The notes under the pieces are model-generated. The model saw only the letters and a program-made list of their open reading frames with translations, was not told the origin of the DNA and made no database searches. Positions 56,700-64,000 of a stretch of DNA of 64,000 nt are shown piece after piece. The DNA comes from Desulfobacteraceae bacterium (GTDB lineage: Bacteria; Desulfobacterota; Desulfobacteria; Desulfobacterales; Desulfobacteraceae). Made by a program: the position numbers and the translations under genes. Numbering within the stretch: the stretch's first letter is position 1; each line of letters starts with the position of its first letter. Location: the NCBI GenBank assembly GCA_016744295.1, contig JADGEQ010000022.1, positions 43,670 through 107,669 of the forward strand, read 5' to 3'.

Positions 56700-57182
56700 A
56701 TGGTTCTGGATAGAATCGATAAGAAAATTTTAAACACGCTTCAGGAAAATGGGAGAACAACCAATTCCAAATTATCAAAAATAGTCGGGATATCTGCCCC
56801 TGCAACACTTGAACGAGTGAAGCGGCTGGAACTTGCAGGGGTTATCTCCCATTTTATGGCGGTGGTGGACCCGGAAAAAATCGGGTTTTCCATCATGGCC
56901 ATCGTTAGTATATCTCTGAGCCTGAGCAGTCTGTCCTCGGTGGCCTGCATCAAAGAACGGTTTCTTGAAATTGATGAAGTCGTGGAATGTTATCAGATTG
57001 CCGGTGCCAATGATTTTGTTCTTAAGGTCGTTGCAAAGGATATAAAAACCTATGGTGGGTTTATGAACGAAAAACTCACCCAGATAGAGGGGATCCAGAT
57101 TATAAAATCCTCATTTGTCATTGATAATGTCAAGGAAAAGAGGATGTTTGTGCTTGATCTTGAAGAGGAGTACAGGGTATAG
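56700..57182 (+). CDS. Lrp/AsnC family transcriptional regulator
   Basis: A 160-residue regulator with an N-terminal helix-turn-helix (LDRIDKKILNTLQENGRTTN; VGISAPATLERVKRLE) and a C-terminal RAM ligand-binding domain (ECYQIAGANDFVLKVVAKDI). Such proteins usually sense an amino acid and control nearby genes. Placed inside the catabolic operon, 40 bp after the aminotransferase gene, it likely senses the pathway's amino acid and controls the promoter before 53678. GAGGG precedes the start. Confidence 0.92.
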   Translation: MVLDRIDKKILNTLQENGRTTNSKLSKIVGISAPATLERVKRLELAGVISHFMAVVDPEKIGFSIMAIVSISLSLSSLSSVACIKERFLEIDEVVECYQIAGANDFVLKVVAKDIKTYGGFMNEKLTQIEGIQIIKSSFVIDNVKEKRMFVLDLEEEYRV

Positions 57183-57250
57183 AAAATCTATGGTGCAGAT
57201 GTCCTAAGGTTTTCTCAAGAATGAAATTATTTTAACAGGAGAACATCAAC

Positions 57251-58186
57251 ATGGATGATAAAATTATTATTACCGCAGCTATTACCGGCTCAGTTCATAT
57301 CCCGACCATGAGTGATTATCTTCCCATAACCCCGGATGAAATCGTAGAGGATGCGGTGCGTGCATGGGAAGCCGGAGCCGCCATCGCCCATATCCACGTG
57401 CGTAACCCTGAAACCGGCATGCCTGTTTCTGATCCGGACCTGTTCATGGAAGTTCATACCAAAATCAAGGCGCGGTGTAACCTGGTTCTTTTGCCCACCA
57501 CGGGGGGGGGGATGAACCAGACCACAGAGGAAAAACTTATTCCCATTAAAAAACTGGAGCCGGAAATGTGCTCCTTTGATCCGGCACCCTTTAATTTCGG
57601 GATTTTCCAGATTGCCGGCCGGTTTAAAGAGTATAAACATGACTGGGAAAAAGAGTATCTGGAATTGTGCAAAAATGTGACCTTTCGGCCCACATTCAAC
57701 GATGATATTATCTATGCCAAAACATTTCTCGAGATTGATACCAAACCGGAGTTTGAAATATATGAGCTGGGGCACGTCTCCTATGTGAAATGGCTGATGG
57801 AGGAGAACCTGGTGAAACTGCCGGTTCATCTCCAATTTGTTTTCGGTCCCATGGTGGGGTGGATGAAGCCATCTGTCAAGCATCTGGTGCTCATCCATGA
57901 TGAGGCCAAGGAAGTTTTGGGGGAAGAAAATTTTACCTGGTCAGTGGCGGCCGGGGGCCGTTATCAGATTCCCATCACCACAACGGCTATTGCCATGGGG
58001 GCGCAAAACGTCCGGGTGGGACTTGAAGACTCTATTTATGCCGGCAAAGGGGTCATGGCAAAGGCCAGTGCTGACCAGGTAACCATGATCAAAAATGTGG
58101 CAAAGGAAATGAGTCTTACCCCTGCGACTTCGGATGAAGCAAGGCAGATTCTTGGACTCAAGGGGCTTGAGAAGGTTAATTTCTGA
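57251..58186 (+). CDS. Beta-keto acid cleavage enzyme (BKACE, DUF849), second type
   Basis: A 311-residue enzyme of the same family as Kce (901-1749) but clearly different. Zn ligands His47 and His49 lie in AHIHVRNP, and NVRVGLEDS carries the Glu-Asp pair near residue 255. The residue matching Kce Glu14, which binds the substrate amino group, is Val15 here (ITGSVH). This argues against an amino-bearing substrate and fits a neutral or aromatic beta-keto acid. Predicted reaction: beta-keto acid + acetyl-CoA to acyl-CoA + acetoacetate. In this operon the substrate would be aroylacetate, giving benzoyl- or 4-hydroxybenzoyl-CoA. A run of ten G bases lies inside at 57502-57511. AGGAG lies 10 nt upstream. 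Confidence 0.85.
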   Translation: MDDKIIITAAITGSVHIPTMSDYLPITPDEIVEDAVRAWEAGAAIAHIHVRNPETGMPVSDPDLFMEVHTKIKARCNLVLLPTTGGGMNQTTEEKLIPIKKLEPEMCSFDPAPFNFGIFQIAGRFKEYKHDWEKEYLELCKNVTFRPTFNDDIIYAKTFLEIDTKPEFEIYELGHVSYVKWLMEENLVKLPVHLQFVFGPMVGWMKPSVKHLVLIHDEAKEVLGEENFTWSVAAGGRYQIPITTTAIAMGAQNVRVGLEDSIYAGKGVMAKASADQVTMIKNVAKEMSLTPATSDEARQILGLKGLEKVNF

Positions 58187-58280
58187 TCGAAACGGTGTCG
58201 ATAAAAATTTAGGCAAAAAGTCAATAAGGAGACAGGTTCTATAAAATATAAATAAAAAAACAAAGACAAGGAGGAGATCG

Positions 58281-59861
58281 TTGAACTACTCTGGTTATGC
58301 TTCAATCCATGCAAGACATATTCCTGAAAAGGTTTGCCTAATTGAAAGAACCCCGGCCTCAGGGACCCGGCGTTCTTTTACCTGGCATGAATTTAATGAC
58401 GAGATCAATCGAACCGCCAATTATCTGTCAAAGGAATTACAGGTAAAACACGGGGATTTTGTCATGCACCTCCAGAACAATTCCCTGGAATGGATGGTTA
58501 CCTATTTTGCCATCATTCGGCTGGGCGCCGTGGTTGTCCCGCTGAACTTCAGGTTTGAGGGAACTGATATCCTTTACGCCGCCGGAGTCTGTAATCCGGA
58601 TGTGTTTATTTTTGGCTCGGAATTTCTCAATGTGGTTCAGCCCATCCAGGGAGAACTTACCACAATCAAACATTATATCTGTATCGGCGAAGAGGTTCCC
58701 GATGACCTCATTAATTTTAAGATGATCCAGGATTATGCCGATTCTTCGGACGCCCTGGTCGAAGTGGACCGAGATCATTCTCTTGCGATGATGTTCACCT
58801 CGGGTACCACGGGAAAACCCAAACCCGTATTGCACACCCATTTTTCTTTGAACAATACTGCCATCGGCAACGGAATGACCTATTTTGTTCAAAAGGATGA
58901 CAATTATCTTATCTTTTTGCCCCTGTACCATTCGGGCACCATGTTTTTATGGGCCCCATTCTATGCTACCGGCGCCTGTGGTACCATTATAAAGGATTTC
59001 AGGGAACCCAAATGGATCATTGAAGCCATTGCCGCCGAAGGGTGTACTGATATGCTTTTCGTGGTACCCATTGGGATTGCAATTTTAAATGCAATTGAAA
59101 ATGGGGAAATAGATCTTGGGGCCTATGATTTGTCCTCATGGAAATACATGGAAATTGGTGCCCAGCCGGTTCCCTTTGATATCATGAAGCTTATGGTTGA
59201 AAAACTGCCCTGTGCCGTGTCCAATATCTATGGCATCACCGAAGGGGGCGGCGGCGGGACCTTTAATCTGTACCCGGAAGATGTGCTGACCAAACCCGGC
59301 TCCATCGGCAAGCCTACATTTGGTGTTGAGGCAAAAATAGCAGATCCCATGGGCAATGAACTTCCCGATGAGGAGGTCGGTGAATTAATATTCAGGACCC
59401 CTCGCATGATGAGGGAATATTACTCTAATCCTGAAAAAACAAGTGAAACATTAAAAAATGGTTGGCTTTATACCGGAGATTTACTAAAGAAGGATAAAGA
59501 CGGGTATTTTTATATTGTGGATCGCATGAAGGATATGATCACCAGTGGCGGTGAAAATATTTTTCCCGTGGAAATAGAAGATGCGCTCATGGATCATCCC
59601 GACCTTGACGATGTCGCCTGTATCGGGTATCCGGATGATCGGTTGGTGGAAATTGTTCTGGCAGTTGTTCAGGTAAAAGAGGGCAGACAGGTAAGTGAAG
59701 AACAGATTATTGAATTTGCCAAGTCCAAGCTTTCCTTGTACAAGGTGCCCAGAAAAGTTATTTTTGACCAGGTGCCGCGTAATCCAACGGGAAAATTGAT
59801 GAAGCCTCAGTTGCGGGAGAAGTTTACCGGAAGAAAAGAAGCGTTTAAACAATTGGTTTAA
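58281..59861 (+). CDS. AMP-forming acyl-CoA ligase
   Basis: A 526-residue class I adenylate-forming enzyme. The P-loop is MFTSGTTGKPKPVLHTH near residue 170, followed by YGITEGGGGGTFN near 315, GWLYTGDLLKKDKDGYFYIV near 394, and catalytic Lys in PRNPTGKLMKPQL near 510. Start is TTG at 58281 with a very strong AAGGAGGAG site. It may reload acetoacetate released by the BKACE enzyme, or activate an aromatic acid brought in by the TRAP transporter. The substrate cannot be read from the sequence. Confidence 0.9.
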   Translation: MNYSGYASIHARHIPEKVCLIERTPASGTRRSFTWHEFNDEINRTANYLSKELQVKHGDFVMHLQNNSLEWMVTYFAIIRLGAVVVPLNFRFEGTDILYAAGVCNPDVFIFGSEFLNVVQPIQGELTTIKHYICIGEEVPDDLINFKMIQDYADSSDALVEVDRDHSLAMMFTSGTTGKPKPVLHTHFSLNNTAIGNGMTYFVQKDDNYLIFLPLYHSGTMFLWAPFYATGACGTIIKDFREPKWIIEAIAAEGCTDMLFVVPIGIAILNAIENGEIDLGAYDLSSWKYMEIGAQPVPFDIMKLMVEKLPCAVSNIYGITEGGGGGTFNLYPEDVLTKPGSIGKPTFGVEAKIADPMGNELPDEEVGELIFRTPRMMREYYSNPEKTSETLKNGWLYTGDLLKKDKDGYFYIVDRMKDMITSGGENIFPVEIEDALMDHPDLDDVACIGYPDDRLVEIVLAVVQVKEGRQVSEEQIIEFAKSKLSLYKVPRKVIFDQVPRNPTGKLMKPQLREKFTGRKEAFKQLV

Positions 59862-59875
59862 ACAATTCGTTTAAA
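59843..59875. repeat. Two and a half 13-bp tandem repeats at the ligase 3' end
   Basis: GTTTAAACAATTG, GTTTAAACAATTC, then GTTTAAA. The stop codon of the ligase lies inside the second unit, so expansion would alter only non-coding sequence and contraction could remove the stop. A recent microduplication is likely. Confidence 0.85.
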
Positions 59876-60064
59876 GTGTAATGATCATGCGTCATTCCCC
59901 ATTGATCTTGAATTGAGTTGAGAGAACTTGTTGACCTTGCTTTGAATTGCTGATAGTTCGATATGCTTTAGTTTTTCTAAAATTCCAAAAGTTGAAACCA
60001 GTGCCGGAGCATTCGGTTCTGCACTGCAGATGATAATAACTTTTTAAAGGAAAGGAACTCGAGT

Positions 60065-61141
60065 ATGAAAATGCGGACAGTTTTACTATCATTGCTTGTT
60101 TTAGTAGTGGGATCTTTTATGTTCACTTCTCCTGTTTTCGCTAAGGCAGCACCCTCCCTGGACAAATGGAAACCTGATTTTGACCCCAAGGGTGCAAAGT
60201 ACAGATGTATTGTTTCCAATGTATCCACCCCGGGGTTGGTGGGAACACTTGCCGGTTTTGAAATTCGCGACGAGGTCTGGAAAAGAACAAAGGGCCAGAT
60301 TTATGTGGATTTTAAACCATATTCCATGCTGGGCGGCGAGGTCGAAGTCCTCAATATGCTTCAAATGGGTGCTGTCCAGGGTATGGGCGTCTCCTCGGTT
60401 GCCTCCACAAATCTGGGACCTAGGTTTGGCGTTGTGAATCTTCCTTTTCTTGTAAATTCCTTTGATAAATTGGAGAAATTTATCGATAATAAAAAGATGT
60501 TCAATCATTTCCTCAATGCGATGGATCACCAGGGGATCACAGGATTGGATATCACAGGCTACGGCAACTATGGCTGGGCCACCACCATACCGGTCAGAAA
60601 CATTGAAGATGCCAAGGCGATCAAATTCAGAATTGCGGAAGCTGCGGTCAATCAGCTCAGTTACAGAAACTGGGGATTCAATCCTGTTCCAATGCCCTGG
60701 CCTGATGTTCCCGTTGCCTTGAAGCAGGGTGTTATCACAGGCCTTGATCATACCCTTACGGTGTGCAATGTGACCAAAAAATTTGAAGTGGCCAAGTATT
60801 TTACCCAGATTAATTATGCCCAGGGGCTTTTTATCTGGATCTTTAATAAAGCCTGGCTGGCAAAACTTCCTGCAGATTTGAGGGATGCGTTTGTTGGAAG
60901 TGTTCACGATATTTGTGCCGCCAGCAGAATCAAGTCTTTGACCGAAGAGAACACCAATATAGAAAAGGCAAAAGCTGCAGGCGTTGAATTCTTCAAGCTT
61001 TCCGATGCTGATATGGCAACATTGGCCCAGCAGAGCCAGGGAACATATGAGAAGTATGCCCCTGACATTAACCGGCTTTATCCGGGGGATTCCTCTAAGC
61101 CTGCGAATTTCTTGAAAGAAGTTCAGACCTTTTTGAAATAA
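60065..61141 (+). CDS. dctP: TRAP transporter substrate-binding protein (second system)
   Basis: A 358-residue periplasmic receptor with signal peptide (MKMRTVLLSLLVLVVGSFMF, cleavage after VFA). The Arg in AIKFRIAEA corresponds to the carboxylate-binding arginine of DctP proteins. FTQINYAQGLFIWIFNKAWL is typical of the C-terminal lobe. It differs strongly from the receptor at 4166, so it binds another ligand. It lies 203 bp after the ligase in the same direction; an aromatic acid or amino acid is a reasonable ligand guess. Confidence 0.93.
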   Translation: MKMRTVLLSLLVLVVGSFMFTSPVFAKAAPSLDKWKPDFDPKGAKYRCIVSNVSTPGLVGTLAGFEIRDEVWKRTKGQIYVDFKPYSMLGGEVEVLNMLQMGAVQGMGVSSVASTNLGPRFGVVNLPFLVNSFDKLEKFIDNKKMFNHFLNAMDHQGITGLDITGYGNYGWATTIPVRNIEDAKAIKFRIAEAAVNQLSYRNWGFNPVPMPWPDVPVALKQGVITGLDHTLTVCNVTKKFEVAKYFTQINYAQGLFIWIFNKAWLAKLPADLRDAFVGSVHDICAASRIKSLTEENTNIEKAKAAGVEFFKLSDADMATLAQQSQGTYEKYAPDINRLYPGDSSKPANFLKEVQTFLK

Positions 61142-61214
61142 CCGTTTTTATCGCGATAACGGACTGCGATAACGGATAGTGATTAATTGTTAACATTTAT
61201 CTAGGACTTGGTTT

Positions 61215-61700
61215 ATGCTTGGGAAAATACTCAAAAAATTTGATGCTACAGTTACCCAGATTGAAGAGTGGACGCTTTTTGTCATCGTAATCGCAGCGCT
61301 GTTATCTCTTTTTGCAAATGTTGTATTGCGTTACGGGTTTAACTACACCCTTGCCTGGAGTGAGGAACTGGTTCGTATTGTGATCATCTACTCAACCTTT
61401 GTGGGTGCCAGTGTCGCAGTCAAACAGCGGGCGATGATTCGTATTGATGCCGTTGTCCAGATTTTCCCAAAGCTTAAACCGGGCCTGACCGTTTATACCA
61501 GCATCCTCATGCTCGTCTTTGCCGGGATGATGGTATATTACGGGTATCAAATGACCCATCTGCAGTACATTACCCATCAAAAAACCATCATCATGCAGAT
61601 ACCGCTTGTTATTATCTATGCCATCATGCCCGTTATGGGTGTGATGGTTGGTATCCGAACGATTCAGGTGATGATTCAAGATTTTAAATCCAGACAATAA
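61215..61700 (+). CDS. dctQ: TRAP transporter small membrane subunit (second system)
   Basis: A 161-residue, four-helix DctQ protein with TLAWSEELVRIVIIYSTFVG and the helix junction SVAVKQRAMIRIDAVVQ. It lies 73 bp after dctP and 15 bp before dctM. AGGAC precedes the start. Confidence 0.92.
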   Translation: MLGKILKKFDATVTQIEEWTLFVIVIAALLSLFANVVLRYGFNYTLAWSEELVRIVIIYSTFVGASVAVKQRAMIRIDAVVQIFPKLKPGLTVYTSILMLVFAGMMVYYGYQMTHLQYITHQKTIIMQIPLVIIYAIMPVMGVMVGIRTIQVMIQDFKSRQ

Positions 61701-61715
61701 AGGGGCCTTTTTTCC

Positions 61716-63008
61716 ATGCAGATGAGTGATCTGATTATTCTATGTATTCTTCTTGGGTTTATGTCCACCTATGTACCGGTCTTCCTATGCCTTTTTTTTA
61801 CTGCAAGCTTCGGGTTTGTCTACTTTATGGACATACCCCTGGCCCTTATGGCCCAAACGCTTTTTCGAAGTCTTGATAGTTTTGCCCTTGTGGTGGTGCT
61901 GTTTTTTATCCTTTGCGGGAATATCATGGCCAAGGGAAAGATGGTTGAAAAATTAATGAATATGGCCAATGCCCTTGTCAGTTGGCTGCCCGGGGGCTTA
62001 GGCATGGCGGGGGTCATTGGCTGCGGGTTGTTTGGTGCCATCTCGGGATCCACCGTTGCCACGGTGGTAGCCCTTGGGGGGTTTATGATTCCGGCCCTGA
62101 TTAAAAACGGATATGACGAGGATTATACCCTGGGGCTGATGACCACCTCCCCCAACCTCGGGGTTATCATTCCCCCGAGTATTGCCATGATCTTTTATTC
62201 CATGATCAGCAATCAGTCCTTGGAAGGATTGTTTATCACGGGATTTGTTCCGGGAATTTTGATTATCCTCTGTGTCTGTATCTATACCTTTTTGCTCTAT
62301 CGAAAAAGAGAGGACATCCAGCGACTTCCCGCCCCGACTTTTCGTCAGATTTTTCATATTTTTAAGGAGGGGTTCTGGGCGGTCATGCTCATTGTGATTA
62401 TCTTTGGCGGTATTTTTTCAGGGTTGTTTACTGCCAATGAGGCTGCGGTTGTGGCCAGTGTCTATGCATTCTTTGTGGAGTATTTTATCTATAAATCCAT
62501 GCGTTTTGCAGACATCAAGGAGGTGACGATCAGTTCTGCTGTCACTTCGGCCACCTTGCTTTTGATTGTGGCTTCGGCCACCTGCTTTGGCAGGTATCTT
62601 ACCTTTGAGAATATTCCCAACCGGGTGGCAGAGGTGGTGGTGGGCAGTATCAGTTCCCCCATCGTGTTTTTGCTGGTCATGAATATTCTGCTGTTGATCA
62701 TCGGCATGTTCATGGATATTATATCCGCCACATTGATTCTTGGCCCTGTTTTCATTCCGCTTCTCGGTCCCTTTAACGTGGATCCCATGCATTTTGGGCT
62801 GATCATGACCGTGAATCTTGCCATTGGATACTGCACCCCGCCCATGGGGGTCAGTCTATTTATTACCGGGGCTCTTGCCAAGCGGGATATTATTTATGTG
62901 TCCAAGGCCGTCATGCCCTTTTTGGCCATCCAGATCGGGGTGTTGTTCTTTTTGACCTATTGCCCGAGCATCGTGCTCTTTCTGCCTAAATTGTTCGGAT
63001 ATTATTGA
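61716..63008 (+). CDS. dctM: TRAP transporter large membrane subunit (second system)
   Basis: A 430-residue, about twelve-helix DctM protein. The family blocks are GMAGVIGCGLFGAISGSTVA near residue 93, LGVIIPPSIAMIFYSMIS near 147, and MTVNLAIGYCTPPMGVSLFI near 370. It ends the operon; a 19-bp terminator stem follows 31 bp after the stop. Two starts, ATG at 61716 and 61722, are equally possible. Confidence 0.94.
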   Translation: MQMSDLIILCILLGFMSTYVPVFLCLFFTASFGFVYFMDIPLALMAQTLFRSLDSFALVVVLFFILCGNIMAKGKMVEKLMNMANALVSWLPGGLGMAGVIGCGLFGAISGSTVATVVALGGFMIPALIKNGYDEDYTLGLMTTSPNLGVIIPPSIAMIFYSMISNQSLEGLFITGFVPGILIILCVCIYTFLLYRKREDIQRLPAPTFRQIFHIFKEGFWAVMLIVIIFGGIFSGLFTANEAAVVASVYAFFVEYFIYKSMRFADIKEVTISSAVTSATLLLIVASATCFGRYLTFENIPNRVAEVVVGSISSPIVFLLVMNILLLIIGMFMDIISATLILGPVFIPLLGPFNVDPMHFGLIMTVNLAIGYCTPPMGVSLFITGALAKRDIIYVSKAVMPFLAIQIGVLFFLTYCPSIVLFLPKLFGYY

Positions 63009-63039
63009 TCTTAGATCTGATCTGGATCAGGTTCATACG

Positions 63040-63085
63040 AAAAGCCCGGAATCAGAAAGGAATTTTCTGATTCCGGGCTTTTTTA
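63040..63085. terminator. Strong bidirectional terminator
   Basis: A 19-bp perfect stem (AAAAGCCCGGAATCAGAAA and complement) around a 5-nt loop, with T runs on both strands. It ends the catabolic operon and, from the other side, the response-regulator gene. Confidence 0.95.
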
Positions 63086-63104
63086 TTATTTAAAACAGGT
63101 CCTT

Positions 63105-63662
63105 TTAAATCCCCTTGTCCACAATGTTCTGGTCGTGGAGAAGTCGTTCCTGAATGCCTTTGGATATTTCCCAGTTTTTTTCAAAATCATCCCAGAAGTC
63201 CTTGTTATTTTCCTTCCAGTCATTACCAAACCGCAGGTTAAAATGACTGCCAAGTTTTTCAAACAATAGTTTCCATGTCGGCTTTCCTTCATTTCTGGCC
63301 CCCATAAGATCATTGATCAGGGTGTCCAGATCGCTTAGATGTTCCTTGGACAGGTAGGAAATGGCCCCTTTTTTGATGGATTCCATCAGGGATTCGGGGT
63401 TTAGGGAATTGGCTGTGAGCATCACTGCCGGAATGTCTCGCTTAACGCACTCTTCCAAAAGTTTAATTCCGTTTACACCCATGATATCGAGGATGGCAAG
63501 ATCGTATCGGGTTTGAAGGATTTTTTCCGAGGCGGTTTCATAGTCCTGGGCCACATCAACCTTTGCCGGGTCAAGGATTTCCTCTATGGTTTCAATCACA
63601 TCCCATTCATCATCCACGGCCAGTATGTGTTTGCCTTTGAGAAAAGAATTAGTTTGCGTCAT
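63105..63662 (-). CDS. Single-receiver response regulator with a helical C-terminal part
   Basis: A 185-residue protein. Residues 10-130 are a receiver domain: ILAVDDEWDV at the start, phospho-acceptor Asp in DLAILDIMGVNG, Thr in AVMLTANSL, and Lys in YLSKEHL. The last about 50 residues (NDWKENNKDFWDDFEKNWEI) are charged and helical with no DNA-binding motif, so the output is probably protein contact. No partner kinase is in the window. Convergent with the second TRAP operon. Confidence 0.88.
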   Translation of the reverse strand: MTQTNSFLKGKHILAVDDEWDVIETIEEILDPAKVDVAQDYETASEKILQTRYDLAILDIMGVNGIKLLEECVKRDIPAVMLTANSLNPESLMESIKKGAISYLSKEHLSDLDTLINDLMGARNEGKPTWKLLFEKLGSHFNLRFGNDWKENNKDFWDDFEKNWEISKGIQERLLHDQNIVDKGI

Positions 63663-64000
63663 CGGGATTCTCCTTATGATTATTTTGTATTTTTTGATTT
63701 TATACTATAATAATTAGTTGTATCCGGCTTCTCTCCTAATTTCTAAAAAATTATCGAAACTATACCAAAAAGTCAAGATAATAAGGGACTAAAATCAAAA
63801 TAGAACCAGGATAATCGCATCGCAGAAGATCAACTCCTGAATTCAGAGATGATCAAAGAATACCAGAACCGGTTTTCATTGGCAAGAAGGCAGATACAAA
63901 TCCAGCAATTCTCGGTCACCATTCAATACCGGGGTAAATCATTTAAAAATGATGGTACAAACAGTGCCGACCCGTTCCGGACAGGTCACCTTACACGCTC
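63663..64000. other. Right-edge region; possible start of a gene cut by the window end
   Basis: The first 140 bp are AT-rich and should hold the response-regulator promoter. On the plus strand, a frame stays open from 63806 to the end (a TAG precedes it), with a possible ATG at 63849. It reads MIKEYQNRFSLARRQIQIQQ and on without stop. No ribosome site is evident and I do not recognise it, so a partial gene here is only a possibility. Confidence 0.3.

Noticed and set aside
60101..60907. 268-residue open frame on the minus strand
   Set aside because: Antisense to the second dctP gene, with no ribosome site or family pattern.

Overview
This window reads as chromosomal DNA from an anaerobic, Gram-negative deltaproteobacterium, most likely a sulfate reducer of the Desulfobacteraceae type. 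That placement is an inference. It rests on the mix of TRAP transporters, hemerythrins, lysine-fermentation-type enzymes, an outer-membrane chaperone/usher-like locus, and housekeeping genes with frequent TTG starts and GGG-rich glycine codons. No rRNA or sulfate-reduction genes lie in the window to confirm it. The whole window is bacterial, with two tRNAs, no CRISPR array, and no recognisable insertion sequence or prophage.

Layout. (1) Positions 1-6300, minus strand: a catabolic operon kdd - TRAP dctPQM - kal - kce - second kdd-like gene. It belongs to the 3,5-diaminohexanoate (lysine fermentation) route, with a candidate sigma-54 promoter and an upstream inverted repeat. (2) 6.7-12.6 kb: two DUF4402 pilin-like subunits and a PapD-like chaperone, convergent with a giant usher-like outer-membrane protein that ends in three SPOR repeats. 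(3) 12.6-18.9 kb: an accessory, partly decayed stretch. It carries a signalling operon (HPP membrane protein, hemerythrin, and a CW/cNMP/Ser-Thr kinase/PP2C protein), a lone DUF6236-like gene, tRNA-Gln, and at least three gene remnants plus one frameshifted small gene. (4) 19-36.7 kb: mostly core genes (larE, ndk, coaE, rho, rpmE, prfA, prmC, rpsB-tsf-pyrH-frr-uppS-cdsA-dxr-rseP, purL/purQ). (5) 36.8-53.3 kb: mixed genes, including a TetR/hydrolase pair with a shared operator, a ChaN-like lipoprotein, a glycosyltransferase and methyltransferase pair behind tRNA-Arg, folC, rpsU, adk, eno, pyrG, and an HDOD-GAF-GGDEF signalling protein. (6) 53.7-63.0 kb, plus strand: a second catabolic operon. 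It encodes a MIO aminomutase-like enzyme, a beta-amino-acid aminotransferase-like enzyme, an Lrp regulator, a second BKACE enzyme, an acyl-CoA ligase and a second TRAP transporter. A strong terminator and a response regulator follow.

The most interesting reading is region 6. Its first two enzymes resemble, as I remember those sequences, the AdmH-type phenylalanine 2,3-aminomutase and the (S)-beta-phenylalanine aminotransferase of Variovorax. With the BKACE enzyme they make a complete logical path: L-Phe (or Tyr) -> beta-amino acid -> aroylacetate -> aroyl-CoA (benzoyl-CoA) + acetoacetate, using acetyl-CoA. This would feed an aromatic amino acid straight into anaerobic benzoyl-CoA metabolism without phenylacetate. 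It repeats, with different chemistry at each step, the alpha -> beta -> keto -> BKACE logic of the lysine module at the other end of the window.
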